A stretch of 64,000 nucleotides of DNA from 34-65-8 sp963529855 (GTDB lineage Bacteria; Pseudomonadota; Alphaproteobacteria; Sphingomonadales; Sphingomonadaceae). This document shows, piece by piece, positions 27,665 through 39,457 of this stretch; within the stretch, counting starts at the first letter, position 1, and each line of letters begins with the position of its first letter. Below the pieces are notes generated by a model. That model was not told where the DNA came from, made no database searches, and saw nothing but the letters and a program-made list of their open reading frames with translations. The stretch covers positions 124,001 to 188,000 of the forward strand of contig CAURZK010000002.1 in assembly GCA_963529855.1 (NCBI GenBank). Direction: 5' to 3'. The translations under genes were made by a program, and so were the position numbers.

Positions 27665-29904
27665 GCGACCAGCTTTCCTCGGGCGCGACCACAGGTGCGC
27701 GCGACTTCCTGCTGGAACTGCGCTCGGAAGAAATCCCCGCGCGGATGCAGGCCGGGGCGCGGGCAGAGCTGGAGCGATTGTTCCGGCGCGAGATGGACGC
27801 GGCAGGTATTGCTCTGGGCCAGATCACCGTGTGGTCGACACCGCGCCGCCTTTCCTTGATTGCGCGCGATCTGCCTGACGCGACCGAGGCTATCAGCGAA
27901 GAAGCCAAGGGCCCGCCCGAAGGCGCACCCGATGCCGCGCTCGACGGGTTCTGTCGCAAGAACGGCGTCACGCGCGACCAGCTCGAGCTGCGCGAGGTCA
28001 AGGGCCGCAACACCTGGTTCGCGGTGGTCGAAAAGCCGGGCCGGGCGACCCGCGATGTGCTGGCCGAGGCGATTCCGGCGATCGTGCGCGATTTCAGTTG
28101 GCCCAAGTCGATGCGCTGGGGCGCACCTTCGCTCAGCACGGAAAGCGCGCGTTGGGTGCGGCCGCTGTCCGGCATCGTCGCTTTGCTGGGCGAGGAACTG
28201 GTCGCGTGCGAGGTGGCGGGTGTCGCTTCTGGCTATGCCACCCGCGGCCACCGCTTCCACCATTCCGGCGACATCACTATCGGCAGCGCTGCCGATTACG
28301 CCGAGAAGCTGCGCGCCTGCCACGTTATCGTCGATCACGAGGAGCGTGCCGCGCTGATCCGCGATGGCGCGGCCCGCGTAGCTGCCGAGGCTGGCCTGTC
28401 GCTGGTCGAGGACGAGGGGCTGGTGATCGAGAACGCTGGCCTCACCGAATGGCCGGTGCCGCTGCTGGGCCGGTTCGACGCGGCGTTCCTCGACGTTCCG
28501 CCCGAGGTCATCCAGCTCACCGCGCGGGTGAACCAGAAGTATTTCGTGTGCGAGAATGCGGACGGCAAGCTCGCCAACGCCTTCGTCTGCACCGCCAACA
28601 TCGCGGCCGAGGATGGCGGCGCGGCGATAGTCGATGGCAACCGCAAGGTCCTCGCCGCGCGGCTGTCCGATGCGCGCTTCTTCTGGGAACAGGATCGCAA
28701 GACCCCGCTCGCGGAGCAGGCGAAGAAGCTGGAGCGGATCACCTTCCACGAAAAGCTCGGCACCGTGGCCGACAAGGTTGAGCGCGTGGCGAAACTGGCA
28801 AGGTGGCTGGTCGAGGAAGGAATCGTGCAGGGCGCGGACCCCGATCAGGCCGAACAGGCTGCGCGCCTCGCCAAGGCCGATCTCGTCACCGAAATGGTCG
28901 GCGAGTTTCCCGAGCTTCAGGGGCTGATGGGCGGTTACTACGCCCGCGCCGAAGGTCTGCCTGACGCTGTCGCAGACGCAATCCGCGATCACTACAAGCC
29001 GGTTGGGCAGGGTGACGAGGTGCCGACTGCGCCGGTGACCGTGGCGGTATCGCTGGCGGATAAGTTGGATACACTCACCGGTTTCTTTGCGATTGATGAG
29101 AAGCCGACCGGTTCAAAAGATCCCTTTGCTCTGCGTCGGGCGATGATTGCGTTGCTGTCGTTGGTCACGAATAACGGTCTTCCCGGCGAACTCAGAAAGA
29201 TGGTTTTGGCCAGCTACGAGGACCACCTCTACGGCGGGCGCAGTCACGATGTCACAAGTGGACGGGCTGCAATTGCAGACGAAATTGTGGCCTTCGGCGT
29301 TGACCGCCTCAAGGTCCAGCAGCGCGAGGCTGGCGTTCGGCACGATCTTATCGATGCGGTGTTTGCCCTTGGCGGGGAGGACGATCTTGTCCGTCTGCTG
29401 TCAAGGGTGAAGGCTTTGCAGCACTACGTCGAAACGGCCGAGGGCGCGAACCTGCTTGCAGGTTACAAGCGTGCGGCGAACATCCTCAAAAAGGAGGGCT
29501 GGGACGGCTCAACCGCTGAAGGGCGCATCCCGCGCACAGGCGAGGAAGATCCGCTCGCGCTGGTCGATGATCCTGATCTGCGCGCGGTCGTGCAGGCACA
29601 GCTCGCTGACCGGCAAGGTGGCCCCAAGAAAAACTCGCTGTCCTACACGCCCGAACCGGCGGAGGAGGCGCTGATTGCGGCGCTCGATTCGTCCGAACCG
29701 GCTGCGGCGCGCGCGGTCGAGGCGGAGGATTTCGCCGGCGCGATGGCTGCACTGGCCGCGCTGCGCGGCCCCATCGACCGGTTCTTCGAAGAGGTGACGG
29801 TGAATGACCCTGACAAGGACAAGCGCAGCGCCCGGCTCGACCTGCTCGCACGCTTCCGCGATGCGGTTCACCGGGTGGCCGATTTCAGCCGGATCGAGGG
29901 GTAG
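27661..29904 (+). CDS. glyS: glycine--tRNA ligase beta subunit
   Basis: Beta subunit that recognises tRNA-Gly. The protein has 747 residues, in the long range for the family. The N terminus DFLLELRSEEIPARMQ is typical, then the tRNA_synt_2f core (LGRFDAAFLDVPPEVI, RVNQKYFVC) and a C-terminal DALR-type anticodon-binding region (from about residue 615). The start is the ATG at 27661 overlapping glyQ; a GTG 9 bp earlier is less likely. Bases 29040-29500 use noticeably more A/T-ending codons than the rest, a possible recombined patch. Confidence 0.96.
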
Positions 29905-29925
29905 CTTTTTCTGCCCCAGGACAGT

Positions 29926-29941
29926 GTGACACGCGTGACAC
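29926..29941. repeat. direct repeat GTGACAC x2 before ppdK
   Basis: GTGACAC occurs at 29926-29932 and 29935-29941, a 9-bp period, with the palindrome CACGCGTG at the junction. It lies 35 bp before the ppdK start and could be a regulator site. Confidence 0.3.
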
Positions 29942-29975
29942 CAGCCCAGCAATGCACCAGCCAACAGGGGCGCAA

Positions 29976-32635
<2,660 letters not shown>

Positions 32636-32639
<4 letters not shown>

Positions 32640-33385
32640 CCCCACCCGGTAAGGGTCAGAATTTCGAAGGTTTCCGTTACCTTACCATCAGTTTCTGCCA
32701 TCTCGAGGAAGCTCGCCTCCGCCCGGGCAAACCCGGCGCGGGTCAGTGGCGGGGGGGCGTTGGTGAGGGCGCTGGTCATGCCCTGATCGCGAAGGTCCCG
32801 GATCAAACGCCGCAGCGAACCATACCTGACGCGAAGCGGAAAGGCATCAACCACCTGTCGCGCAAATCCCGCGCGCTGCATCAACCCGGCCGCCGCGCGT
32901 ACGTCGATCAAGGGATGCATCCGTGCCGCCGGGCGATCGGGTTCGGCCGCGAGCAGGGCCCGGCGCAGGTTTGCGAGGCTACCCGCGCCGACGAAGACCG
33001 CTATCGCCAACCCGTCAGTGGTTAATGCCTGCCGCATGTGGAGCAGCGCGCCAGGCACATCGTTGACCGTGTCGAGCAGGCCAAGGCTCACCACCAGATC
33101 GTGCTGCGTGGGGTAAACAGATTCTTCGTCAAAGGTCAGCGGGGAAGCGGTTTCCACACGTGCGGCATATGAGCCAAGCGCTGACGCGGCGAGACCCGAC
33201 GGATCCCCTAATACCAGAGCGCTGGCTGCCTCGTGCCGCATGAAGCCGAGCCGGTCGGTCAATTCCTCGGCAAAGGCCTCGTACAGGAAAGTCGCTGCAT
33301 TAGGACGCCGTTGCAGCGCCTCTGCTCGTGCCCAGCGTGCCCGGCGACGGCCAGCGGAGAAAATCTGCGGAACGACATCATGCAT
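32636..33385 (-). CDS. SAM-dependent methyltransferase, NDUFAF5/BioC-like
   Basis: A 249-residue class I methyltransferase-like protein. The N terminus has QIFSAGRRRARWAR and the motif I region is ALVLGDPSG. A VSLGLLDTVNDVPGALLHMRQAL segment matches the typical motif II-III stretch, and FPLRVRYGSLRRLIRDLRDQG is characteristic of the mitochondrial NDUFAF5-like group found in alphaproteobacteria. BioC is the alternative, but no other biotin gene is near. Start at 33385; the same frame runs upstream in comF antisense without family similarity. Divergent from comF by 53 bp. Confidence 0.8.
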
Positions 33386-33438
33386 CGCCGCCGTCCTGCC
33401 ACCCCTTGCCAGCATGGTGCAAGCACGACAGCGTGGGC

Positions 33439-34230
33439 ATGATGGGTCTGGCCACGATATTACGCGAATCGATCGCCCCGGCCGTGGACTTGATTTATCC
33501 GCCGCGTTGCCCGGTATGCGGCGACGGGATCGAGGCGCAAAGCGGACTGTGCGCCGCGTGCTGGATGACTTTGGCCATCCCCGGCCAACCGTCGTGCGCG
33601 GCGTGCCAGTTGCCGCTTCCCGGACATCTGGATGAAGGGGCCATGTGCGCACCATGTCTCGCCAGACCTCCCCGGCACGACGGGATCGCCGCAGCCACGC
33701 TCTATAACCAGGCATCGCGGACCTTGGTGCTAGCTTTCAAGCACGGGGGCCGGATCGCGATGGCGCCGATGCTCGCACGGCTGATCGCCGGCCGGTTGCC
33801 GCCCACGGTCGATCAGGATTGGCTGGCCGTGCCGGTACCGCTTCATCGGTGGCGGCTGTGGCGGCGCGGGTACAATCAGGCAGCCCTGCTGGCGGCGGAG
33901 CTGGCGAAGCTGACCGGTGCGACCCTTGCGCCCGACGCCTTGCTCCGCACGCGTGCGACGCGGACGCTGGGCGGATTGGGCCGGAAGGCGCGCGCGCGGG
34001 CTCTGGCGGGAGCGATAGAGGTGGCAAAACATCAGCAGGGGCGCGTGAAGGGGCGCACAATCCTGCTTGTCGACGACGTTCTCACCAGCGGTGCAACCAG
34101 CGACGCCTGCGTGGCGGCGCTCAAACGGGCGGGAGCAGCCAGCGTCGTAATCGCGTGTTTCGCCCGGGTCGTCGATGAGGGCATGACGGCGGTGAGGGAA
34201 GCCGCCAAAAACGAAACGCCCGGGATCTAG
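33439..34230 (+). CDS. ComF-family phosphoribosyltransferase-like protein
   Basis: A 263-residue ComF-type protein. The N terminus has a zinc-ribbon-like set of cysteine pairs (CPVC, CAAC, CAAC, CAPC between about residues 24 and 70). The C-terminal half is a phosphoribosyltransferase domain with ILLVDDVLTSGATSDAC, the PRPP-binding loop. ComF proteins support DNA uptake in competent bacteria, but many non-competent species keep them and the reaction is unknown. Two consecutive ATGs (33439, 33442) can serve as start. Confidence 0.9.
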   Translation: MMGLATILRESIAPAVDLIYPPRCPVCGDGIEAQSGLCAACWMTLAIPGQPSCAACQLPLPGHLDEGAMCAPCLARPPRHDGIAAATLYNQASRTLVLAFKHGGRIAMAPMLARLIAGRLPPTVDQDWLAVPVPLHRWRLWRRGYNQAALLAAELAKLTGATLAPDALLRTRATRTLGGLGRKARARALAGAIEVAKHQQGRVKGRTILLVDDVLTSGATSDACVAALKRAGAASVVIACFARVVDEGMTAVREAAKNETPGI

Positions 34231-34241
34231 GACCCCGGGCG
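34217..34241 (-). terminator. hairpin at the comF end with T-run on the minus strand
   Basis: A perfect 8-bp stem CGCCCGGG/CCCGGGCG (34217-34224 and 34234-34241) straddles the comF stop. On the minus strand it is followed by TTTCGTTTTTGG, so it would terminate a leftward transcript coming from the comF-hisI gap. Rightward it lacks a T-run. Confidence 0.5.
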
Positions 34242-34549
34242 CCACGTGACGAAAATCTAAGGATCCGCCTTTCGGCTTAGACGACCAACCCCCTTAGGCC
34301 GCCCGGATCCGATCCCTCATCGTTGTTCGGAGGCGCCTGGCTTGCGCCGGCAGCGCTCCTGCCCCCTGAACCTGGCGCTCTAATGGCACCGCTGTTCCGG
34401 TGGGCGGCCCGCGAAGACCGCAAGCCGTGTTTCTCATCCAATCGGCAAACGGCAAAGTCGCATCTTCAGAACGCGTGGATTTTGATCAGGATATGTGATT
34501 ATTGTGCAACAAGACTGCGGCCGATGGCTGCAGGTTGCAGGATGTGTCC
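34231..34549. ncRNA. comF-hisI intergenic region, candidate structured RNA
   Basis: 319 bp without a convincing gene. It contains strong local symmetry: GGATCCG...CGGATCC enclosing 34261-34310, a small GCC-TTTC-GGC hairpin, a GGCGC/GCGCC hairpin at about 34332-34348 and GGCAG/CTGCC at about 34349-34363. On the plus strand TGTTCG followed later by CCCCCTGAACC faintly recalls the 5' strand of 6S RNA, but I cannot assemble a full 6S fold. The minus-strand terminator at 34217-34241 instead suggests a leftward transcript. Strand and class are open. Confidence 0.35.
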
Positions 34550-34927
34550 ATGACTGCCGAAAATGCCGCCGCACGCCTAGAAGCGGGCGCTGAATTTATG
34601 CCTCGCTTCGACGATCGCGGCCTGCTGACTGCGGTCGTGCTCCACGCGGATACCCGCGCGCCTTTGATGGTGGCCCATATGGACGCGGAAGCGCTCACGC
34701 GCACGCAATCGACGGGGCAAGCCCATTTCTGGTCGCGATCGCGCCAATCATTGTGGCTGAAAGGGGAGACGTCAGGCAACGTGCTCACGGTGGAAAGCAT
34801 TCTGGTCGACTGCGATCAGGACGCGCTGGTGCTGCTTTGCCGGCCTGCCGGACCCGCCTGTCACACCGGCGCGCCGAGTTGCTTTTATCGGCGGTTGACC
34901 GCGACGGGACTGGAGCCTGTTTCTTGA
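34550..34927 (+). CDS. hisI: phosphoribosyl-AMP cyclohydrolase
   Basis: Opens the purine ring of phosphoribosyl-AMP, the third step of histidine synthesis. The protein has 125 residues. Typical motifs are MVAHMDAEALTRT, HFWSRSRQSLWLKGETSGN and the zinc-binding region VDCDQDALVLL with GPACHTGAPSCFYR. Start at 34550 (MTAENAAAR) with AGGA about 9 bp upstream. It is the HisI-only form without a fused HisE. The stop codon lies within a LiuR-like operator. Confidence 0.94.
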   Translation: MTAENAAARLEAGAEFMPRFDDRGLLTAVVLHADTRAPLMVAHMDAEALTRTQSTGQAHFWSRSRQSLWLKGETSGNVLTVESILVDCDQDALVLLCRPAGPACHTGAPSCFYRRLTATGLEPVS

Positions 34928-34939
34928 CGTTTACGTAAA
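34924..34939. promoter_or_regulatory. LiuR-like MerR operator before the regulator gene
   Basis: TTGACGTTTACGTAAA is a near-palindrome of the form TTnACGT-TT-ACGTAAA and resembles the operators I recall for LiuR-type MerR regulators of branched-chain amino acid and fatty acid breakdown. It overlaps the hisI stop and sits 18 bp before the MerR gene start. Confidence 0.55.
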
Positions 34940-34957
34940 GGACATTATGACGGGCTT

Positions 34958-35395
34958 ATGCCTGTCAGCGAAACCTCGACCCCCGGCCATAGCGGCGCTC
35001 ACATCGAACGGCCGGACAAGCTCGACCGAGAGCAGTATTCCATTTCCGATCTCACGACGGAGTTCGACTGCACCGCGCGTGCACTGCGTTTTTATGAGGA
35101 CGAAGGGCTGATCGCGCCGCAGCGGATCGGCTTGTCGCGCGTGTATTCCAAGCGCGACCGGGCGCGGCTCGCCTGGATCATGCGGGCCAAGAATGTCGGT
35201 TTCAGCCTTACCGAGATTCGCGAGATGATCGATCTGTACGATCTCGGCGATGGCCGCGTGGAGCAGCGCCGCGTCACGATCGAGAAGTGCCGCAGCCACA
35301 TCGCCAAACTCAAGCAGCAGCGGGCCGACATCGATTCTTCGATCAAGGACCTTACCCAGTTCATCAAGCTGGTCGAAGACATCGACCGCGACTGA
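34958..35395 (+). CDS. MerR-family regulator, LiuR-like
   Basis: A 145-residue protein with an N-terminal MerR DNA-binding domain (YSISDLTTEFDCTARALRFYEDEGLIAP at about 27-54, then wing RVYSKRDRARL). A C-terminal dimerisation coiled coil (about 105-140, EKCRSHIAKLKQQRADI) follows. There are no effector-binding cysteines like those of metal sensors, which fits a LiuR-type regulator of acyl-CoA metabolism. It lies 18 bp before an acyl-CoA dehydrogenase, its probable target, and has a LiuR-like box upstream. Confidence 0.87.
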   Translation: MPVSETSTPGHSGAHIERPDKLDREQYSISDLTTEFDCTARALRFYEDEGLIAPQRIGLSRVYSKRDRARLAWIMRAKNVGFSLTEIREMIDLYDLGDGRVEQRRVTIEKCRSHIAKLKQQRADIDSSIKDLTQFIKLVEDIDRD

Positions 35396-35413
35396 CCGCC
35401 ACAGGGAAACAAG

Positions 35414-37219
35414 ATGCCAAGCTATACCGCCCCGACCCGCGATACCCGTTTCATCGTCAACGAGGTGCTCGACCTTGCGAGCTACGGCAACTTGCCCGGC
35501 TTCGAGAGCGCCACGCCCGACATGATCGATGCCGTGATCGGTGAAGCCGGCCGCTTCTGCGCCGAAGTGCTGGCACCGATAAACCAGATCGGTGATCAGC
35601 ATGGCTGCAAGCGCCATGAAGACGGCTCGGTCACCACGCCCCCGGGCTTCAAGGAGGCATTCGAACAGTTCCGCGATGGCGGGTGGAGCACGCTGTCCGC
35701 GCCGGAGGAGTTTGGCGGTCAGGGCATGCCGCACGTGCTCGGCTTCATGCTCGAAGAGTTCATTTCCAGCGCGAATCAGGCATTCGGCATGTACCCCGGG
35801 CTGACCAACGGGGCAGTTTCTGCACTGATCGCCAAGGGCAGTGAGGAGCAGAAGGCGAAATACCTGCCCAAGATGATCGCCAACGAATGGACCGGTACCA
35901 TGAACCTGACCGAGCCGCATTGCGGCACGGACCTGGGCATGATCCGCACCAAGGCGGAACCACAGGCTGACGGCAGCTATGCCATCACCGGCACCAAGAT
36001 CTTCATTTCGGCAGGCGAGCACGACCTGACCGAGAACATCATTCATCTCGTCCTGGCCAAGACGCCCGGTGCGCCCGATTCGACCAAGGGCATATCGCTG
36101 TTCGTGGTGCCCAAGGTGCTGGTGAACGAGGATGGCAGCCTGGGCGAGCGTAACGGCGTCACCTGCGGTTCGATCGAGCACAAGATGGGCATCCACGGCA
36201 ATTCGACCTGTGTGCTCAACTATGACGGGGCGAAAGGCTGGCTCGTCGGGGACGAGAACAAGGGCCTCGCCGCGATGTTCATCATGATGAACGCAGCGCG
36301 CCTTGGCGTTGGCATCCAGGGCCTGGCCCAGGCCGAAGTCGCGTACCAGAACGCCGTGGCCTACGCCAAGGACCGGCGGCAGGGTAGGGCGCTGACGGGC
36401 CCCGCCGAGCCGCAGGCGCAGGCCGACCCTATCATCGTCCATGCTGACGTGCGCCGCATGTTGATGGATGCCAAGGCCTTTACCGAAGGTATGCGCGCGC
36501 TGTGCCTGTGGGGCGCCCTGCTGGTCGATCTGGCCCACAAGGCGCAGACGGAAGAAGAGCGGACCCAGGCTGACCTGCTGATTGGCCTGATGACCCCGGT
36601 GATCAAGGGTTACGGCACCGACAAGGGGTTCGATACTGCGGTCAACATGCAGCAGGTGTTCGGCGGCCACGGCTACATCGAGGAATGGGGGATGAGCCAG
36701 TTCGTGCGCGACGCGCGTATCGCCCAGATCTACGAAGGGACCAACGGGGTCCAGGCGATGGACCTGTGCGGCCGCAAGCTGGCGCAGGGTGGCGGCGCAG
36801 CAGTGCAGGCGTTCTTCAAGCTGGTCGGCGAGGAATGCGCCGCCGCGAAAGGCGACGCAGTGCTAGGCCCGCTGGCAGAGCGACTGGAGAAGGCTCTGGG
36901 CGAGCAGCAGGCGGCGACCATGTGGTTCATGCAGCACGCCATGGCCAACCCCAACAACCTTGGCGCGGGCGCTCATCACTACATGCACCTGATGGGTCTG
37001 GTGACGCTCGGCCTGATGTGGCTGCGCATGGCCAAGGTCGCGCAGGAAAAGCTGGCGAACGGCGGTGAAGACAAGGCTTTCTACGAAGCAAAGCTTGTCA
37101 CCGCACGCTATTACGCCGAACGCTTCCTGCCCGATGCGGGTGCGCTGCGCCGCAAGCTGGAGGCGGGCGGCGAAGCGATGATGGCTCTCGACGTGGAAGC
37201 GTTCGCCACGGCTGCCTAG
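35414..37219 (+). CDS. acyl-CoA dehydrogenase, long (DmdC-like) form
   Basis: An FAD-dependent acyl-CoA dehydrogenase, 601 residues, the long form with an extra C-terminal domain like DmdC (methylmercaptopropionyl-CoA dehydrogenase) and related beta-oxidation enzymes. Core motifs are MNLTEPHCGTDLGMIRT (about 160-176) and GTKIFISAGEHD, and in the C-terminal half QQVFGGHGYIEEWGMSQFVRDARI and IYEGTNGVQAMDL. The substrate cannot be read from sequence. A good ribosome-binding site (AGGGAAA) precedes the ATG. It is probably regulated by the MerR protein immediately upstream and overlaps the convergent hydrolase by 4 bp. Confidence 0.93.
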   Translation: MPSYTAPTRDTRFIVNEVLDLASYGNLPGFESATPDMIDAVIGEAGRFCAEVLAPINQIGDQHGCKRHEDGSVTTPPGFKEAFEQFRDGGWSTLSAPEEFGGQGMPHVLGFMLEEFISSANQAFGMYPGLTNGAVSALIAKGSEEQKAKYLPKMIANEWTGTMNLTEPHCGTDLGMIRTKAEPQADGSYAITGTKIFISAGEHDLTENIIHLVLAKTPGAPDSTKGISLFVVPKVLVNEDGSLGERNGVTCGSIEHKMGIHGNSTCVLNYDGAKGWLVGDENKGLAAMFIMMNAARLGVGIQGLAQAEVAYQNAVAYAKDRRQGRALTGPAEPQAQADPIIVHADVRRMLMDAKAFTEGMRALCLWGALLVDLAHKAQTEEERTQADLLIGLMTPVIKGYGTDKGFDTAVNMQQVFGGHGYIEEWGMSQFVRDARIAQIYEGTNGVQAMDLCGRKLAQGGGAAVQAFFKLVGEECAAAKGDAVLGPLAERLEKALGEQQAATMWFMQHAMANPNNLGAGAHHYMHLMGLVTLGLMWLRMAKVAQEKLANGGEDKAFYEAKLVTARYYAERFLPDAGALRRKLEAGGEAMMALDVEAFATAA

Positions 37220-37914
37220 CCCAGCGTTTCATCCAGCAAAGCTAGCAATGCCGCCCAGCTCTGCCGGTCGGCGCTGGCATTATAGGCGAGGGCAGGATTG
37301 CCCGCAGGTGTGTCGGGGTTGGTGAAACTGTGTTTCACCCCGGCATAGCTGTGGAAATGCCAGTTCGCGCCTGCGCGGTCCATTTCCTCCCAGAAAGCCA
37401 GGACATGGCCGCGCGGCGCGAGCGGATCGGCGTCGCCGTGGCATATAAGGATTCGGGCCTTGATCGCGCCAGGCACCGCCGGAGCCTTGGTTTCCAGCAG
37501 CCCATGGAAACTGGCGACCAACGCAAGATCTGCGCCGTCGCGAGCGAGTTCGAGCACGGCCTGTCCCCCCATGCAAAATCCGATCGCCGCCATTGGCAGT
37601 GTAGGCTCCGCCCGTCTCAACGCAGCCAGCGCCGCATGGAGGCGCGCACGATATACGACGGGGTCTTCTGTGAGCGCATTGGCCCAGCGGTAAGCCTCTT
37701 CCATGTCGGTAGGCTGAGCGCCGTAGAAATCGCAGATCATGGCGAGGTAGCCAGCATCGGCCAGCGCCCGGGCTTTGGCCTCTACTGCGGGGCTGGGGTT
37801 CTTGATCGTCGGGAAAACTGCCACCGCGCCTCGCGGGGGTTGAGCGGGACGGACGAGATGACCGGTAAGCTCCAGCTCGCCGTCACCGTAAGCGACGGGT
37901 TCGGATCTGCTCAT
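37216..37914 (-). CDS. dienelactone hydrolase-family protein
   Basis: A 232-residue alpha/beta hydrolase. The nucleophile elbow GFCMGGQAVLE holds Cys114 as in dienelactone hydrolases. The acid is in CHGDADPLAP and the His in GVKHSFTNP. Physiological substrate unknown. The start at 37914 (MSRSEPVAYG) overlaps the stop of the upstream oxidase gene by 4 bp, so they are co-translated; a longer start 12 bp upstream is possible. Confidence 0.9.
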   Translation of the reverse strand: MSRSEPVAYGDGELELTGHLVRPAQPPRGAVAVFPTIKNPSPAVEAKARALADAGYLAMICDFYGAQPTDMEEAYRWANALTEDPVVYRARLHAALAALRRAEPTLPMAAIGFCMGGQAVLELARDGADLALVASFHGLLETKAPAVPGAIKARILICHGDADPLAPRGHVLAFWEEMDRAGANWHFHSYAGVKHSFTNPDTPAGNPALAYNASADRQSWAALLALLDETLG

Positions 37915-39047
37915 GTCATCTCCCACAGCCGCCGGATCTTCGCCAGCGAGCGTTCCGTTTCGCCCCGGTCGGCAGTCTCGTTGGCGTCACCATAACCGAA
38001 GTCCTCGTTGTCGCCGAGGGACTGGACAACCACGCCATCGCGGCGTGAGACGGTGCTCACCCCGTCGTAGTAGAGCGCGTAGCGGGCGTCAGGCTGGGGC
38101 ACGAGCCAGCTTATCTGCCCGCGCACCGGCACCAGGTTATCGTCGCCCCGGATTGCCCTTGCGCCGTAACCCATGCAATTGACGATGACCGGCTCCGGCA
38201 GGGCGAGCACGGCGGCCCGGTCCGGAAAGGATCGCCGCACCATGCTTCCGCCGCGCAGAATGAAGGCCTGGACGAGCCGGTCGGCATAGCTGGTGACGTT
38301 GAACACCATTGCCTGTCCCATCGCTGTCTCGCGGCCTGCGAAGGGGTTCTCGTATTCATCCAGTCCACGCCAGGGCGGCGTCAGGTCACGCACCCGTCGG
38401 TGGATGTGCAGGAACGGTTGGGTGCCCCCGGGCCGGTTCGGAGCGTCCCGGTCGACGACTTCGTAGCTCGGCAGATATTCCACCGGACCGCCGACCAGCC
38501 CGACCATGTCGCGGTGCGCCGCGAACGATGCGCGGGCCCAGCGTTCCCAGCGCTCGGCAAATGTCGGGGCGACGGCGGGCGCCAGTCCGATCCGGCTGCT
38601 CGGCGACCATACCCCCGTGGCACGAGCCGAACGGGTTTCAGCGGGCAATTCGGCTGCGTAGATCGTGACGGATGCGCCGGTCTCCAGCAACCGCAATGCC
38701 GTGGTAAGGCCGATCACGCCTGCGCCGATTACGGCAAACTGGTTCGCACCGCCCGACCGAGCCAGCCCCGCCGCTTCATCGGCGCAGCCCCAGCCCAGCG
38801 ACCAGCCCGATCCGCCATGGCCATAGTTATGCACGACTGTGCGGTTGCCGAATCGCTCCGCTTCCAGCCGCGGTCCTGCAGGCCGGAACGGGCGCAGGCA
38901 CACCGTTACCTTCATCAGATGATGCGGATCGGCGCGAAGCGGGGTCAATCGCGGGGCAGGTGGAGCGGTGAGAGGCAACGGCGCCCTCACGCACCCGGCG
39001 AGCAGCGCGGCGGAAGCGCCGCCCAGGATATGTCTGCGTTCGATCAT
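37911..39047 (-). CDS. FAD-dependent D-amino acid oxidase-like lipoprotein
   Basis: A 378-residue oxidoreductase of the DAO family. The FAD-binding motif VIGAGVIGLTTALRLLE begins near residue 98, later VFNVTSYADRLVQAF and VIVNCMGYGARAI. The leader MIERRHILGGASAALLAGC combines a twin-arginine pair (Arg4-Arg5) with a lipobox ending in Cys19, so it is probably exported folded with FAD and lipidated. The substrate is likely an amino acid or amine. It is coupled to the downstream hydrolase. Confidence 0.85.
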   Translation of the reverse strand: MIERRHILGGASAALLAGCVRAPLPLTAPPAPRLTPLRADPHHLMKVTVCLRPFRPAGPRLEAERFGNRTVVHNYGHGGSGWSLGWGCADEAAGLARSGGANQFAVIGAGVIGLTTALRLLETGASVTIYAAELPAETRSARATGVWSPSSRIGLAPAVAPTFAERWERWARASFAAHRDMVGLVGGPVEYLPSYEVVDRDAPNRPGGTQPFLHIHRRVRDLTPPWRGLDEYENPFAGRETAMGQAMVFNVTSYADRLVQAFILRGGSMVRRSFPDRAAVLALPEPVIVNCMGYGARAIRGDDNLVPVRGQISWLVPQPDARYALYYDGVSTVSRRDGVVVQSLGDNEDFGYGDANETADRGETERSLAKIRRLWEMT

Positions 39048-39149
39048 GTGCGCCGCGCGTCCCCTCTCGCCAGCCCGCCTTCTGGTCGACCGAACGGAAG
39101 GTTGTGGCAATGGGCCGCAAATGCACTTGCGGCAAAGCGGACCTCCGAT

Positions 39150-39452
39150 ATGACGAACGGCATGCTGGTACAGGACGGACAGGACCAAGATAACGGTTCG
39201 CGCAGGCGCGGTGCGATCGACGCGCTGTTCTTCGCGCATCCGCGCGCGGTGGGCGAAACCTACATCGAGCACGCGGGGGTGGCTGGCCGGTTTGGCCTCG
39301 CCATGCTGGCGGGCGGGCTGAAGTGCGTACTCCATGCCGTGGTGCCGAGCCTGTATGACCGGGCAGCCAGCGACACCGTTCACGCTCTCCATGGCGAACT
39401 GGAGAGGCGGCGGCGCATGGCGGCGGATACCGATCCCGACTACGTGATCTGA
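39150..39452 (+). CDS. DUF6356-family small membrane protein
   Basis: A 100-residue protein. After a variable N terminus comes the family pattern FFAHPRAVGETYIEHAGVAGRFGLAMLAGG, then a hydrophobic CVLHAVVPSLY and ASDTVHALHGEL, which I recognise as DUF6356 of sphingomonads. Function unknown. The start could also be the internal ATG at 39162. It is followed 5 bp later by an FAD/NAD(P) protein, so the two may be one transcript. Confidence 0.7.
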   Translation: MTNGMLVQDGQDQDNGSRRRGAIDALFFAHPRAVGETYIEHAGVAGRFGLAMLAGGLKCVLHAVVPSLYDRAASDTVHALHGELERRRRMAADTDPDYVI

Positions 39453-39457
39453 CCCGA

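Noticed and set aside
34231..34549. SRP RNA, tmRNA or RNase P RNA in the comF-hisI gap
   Set aside because: Searched by eye for the SRP GGAAGGAAGCAGCC-type core, a tRNA-like acceptor end and RNase P conserved blocks; none is present.
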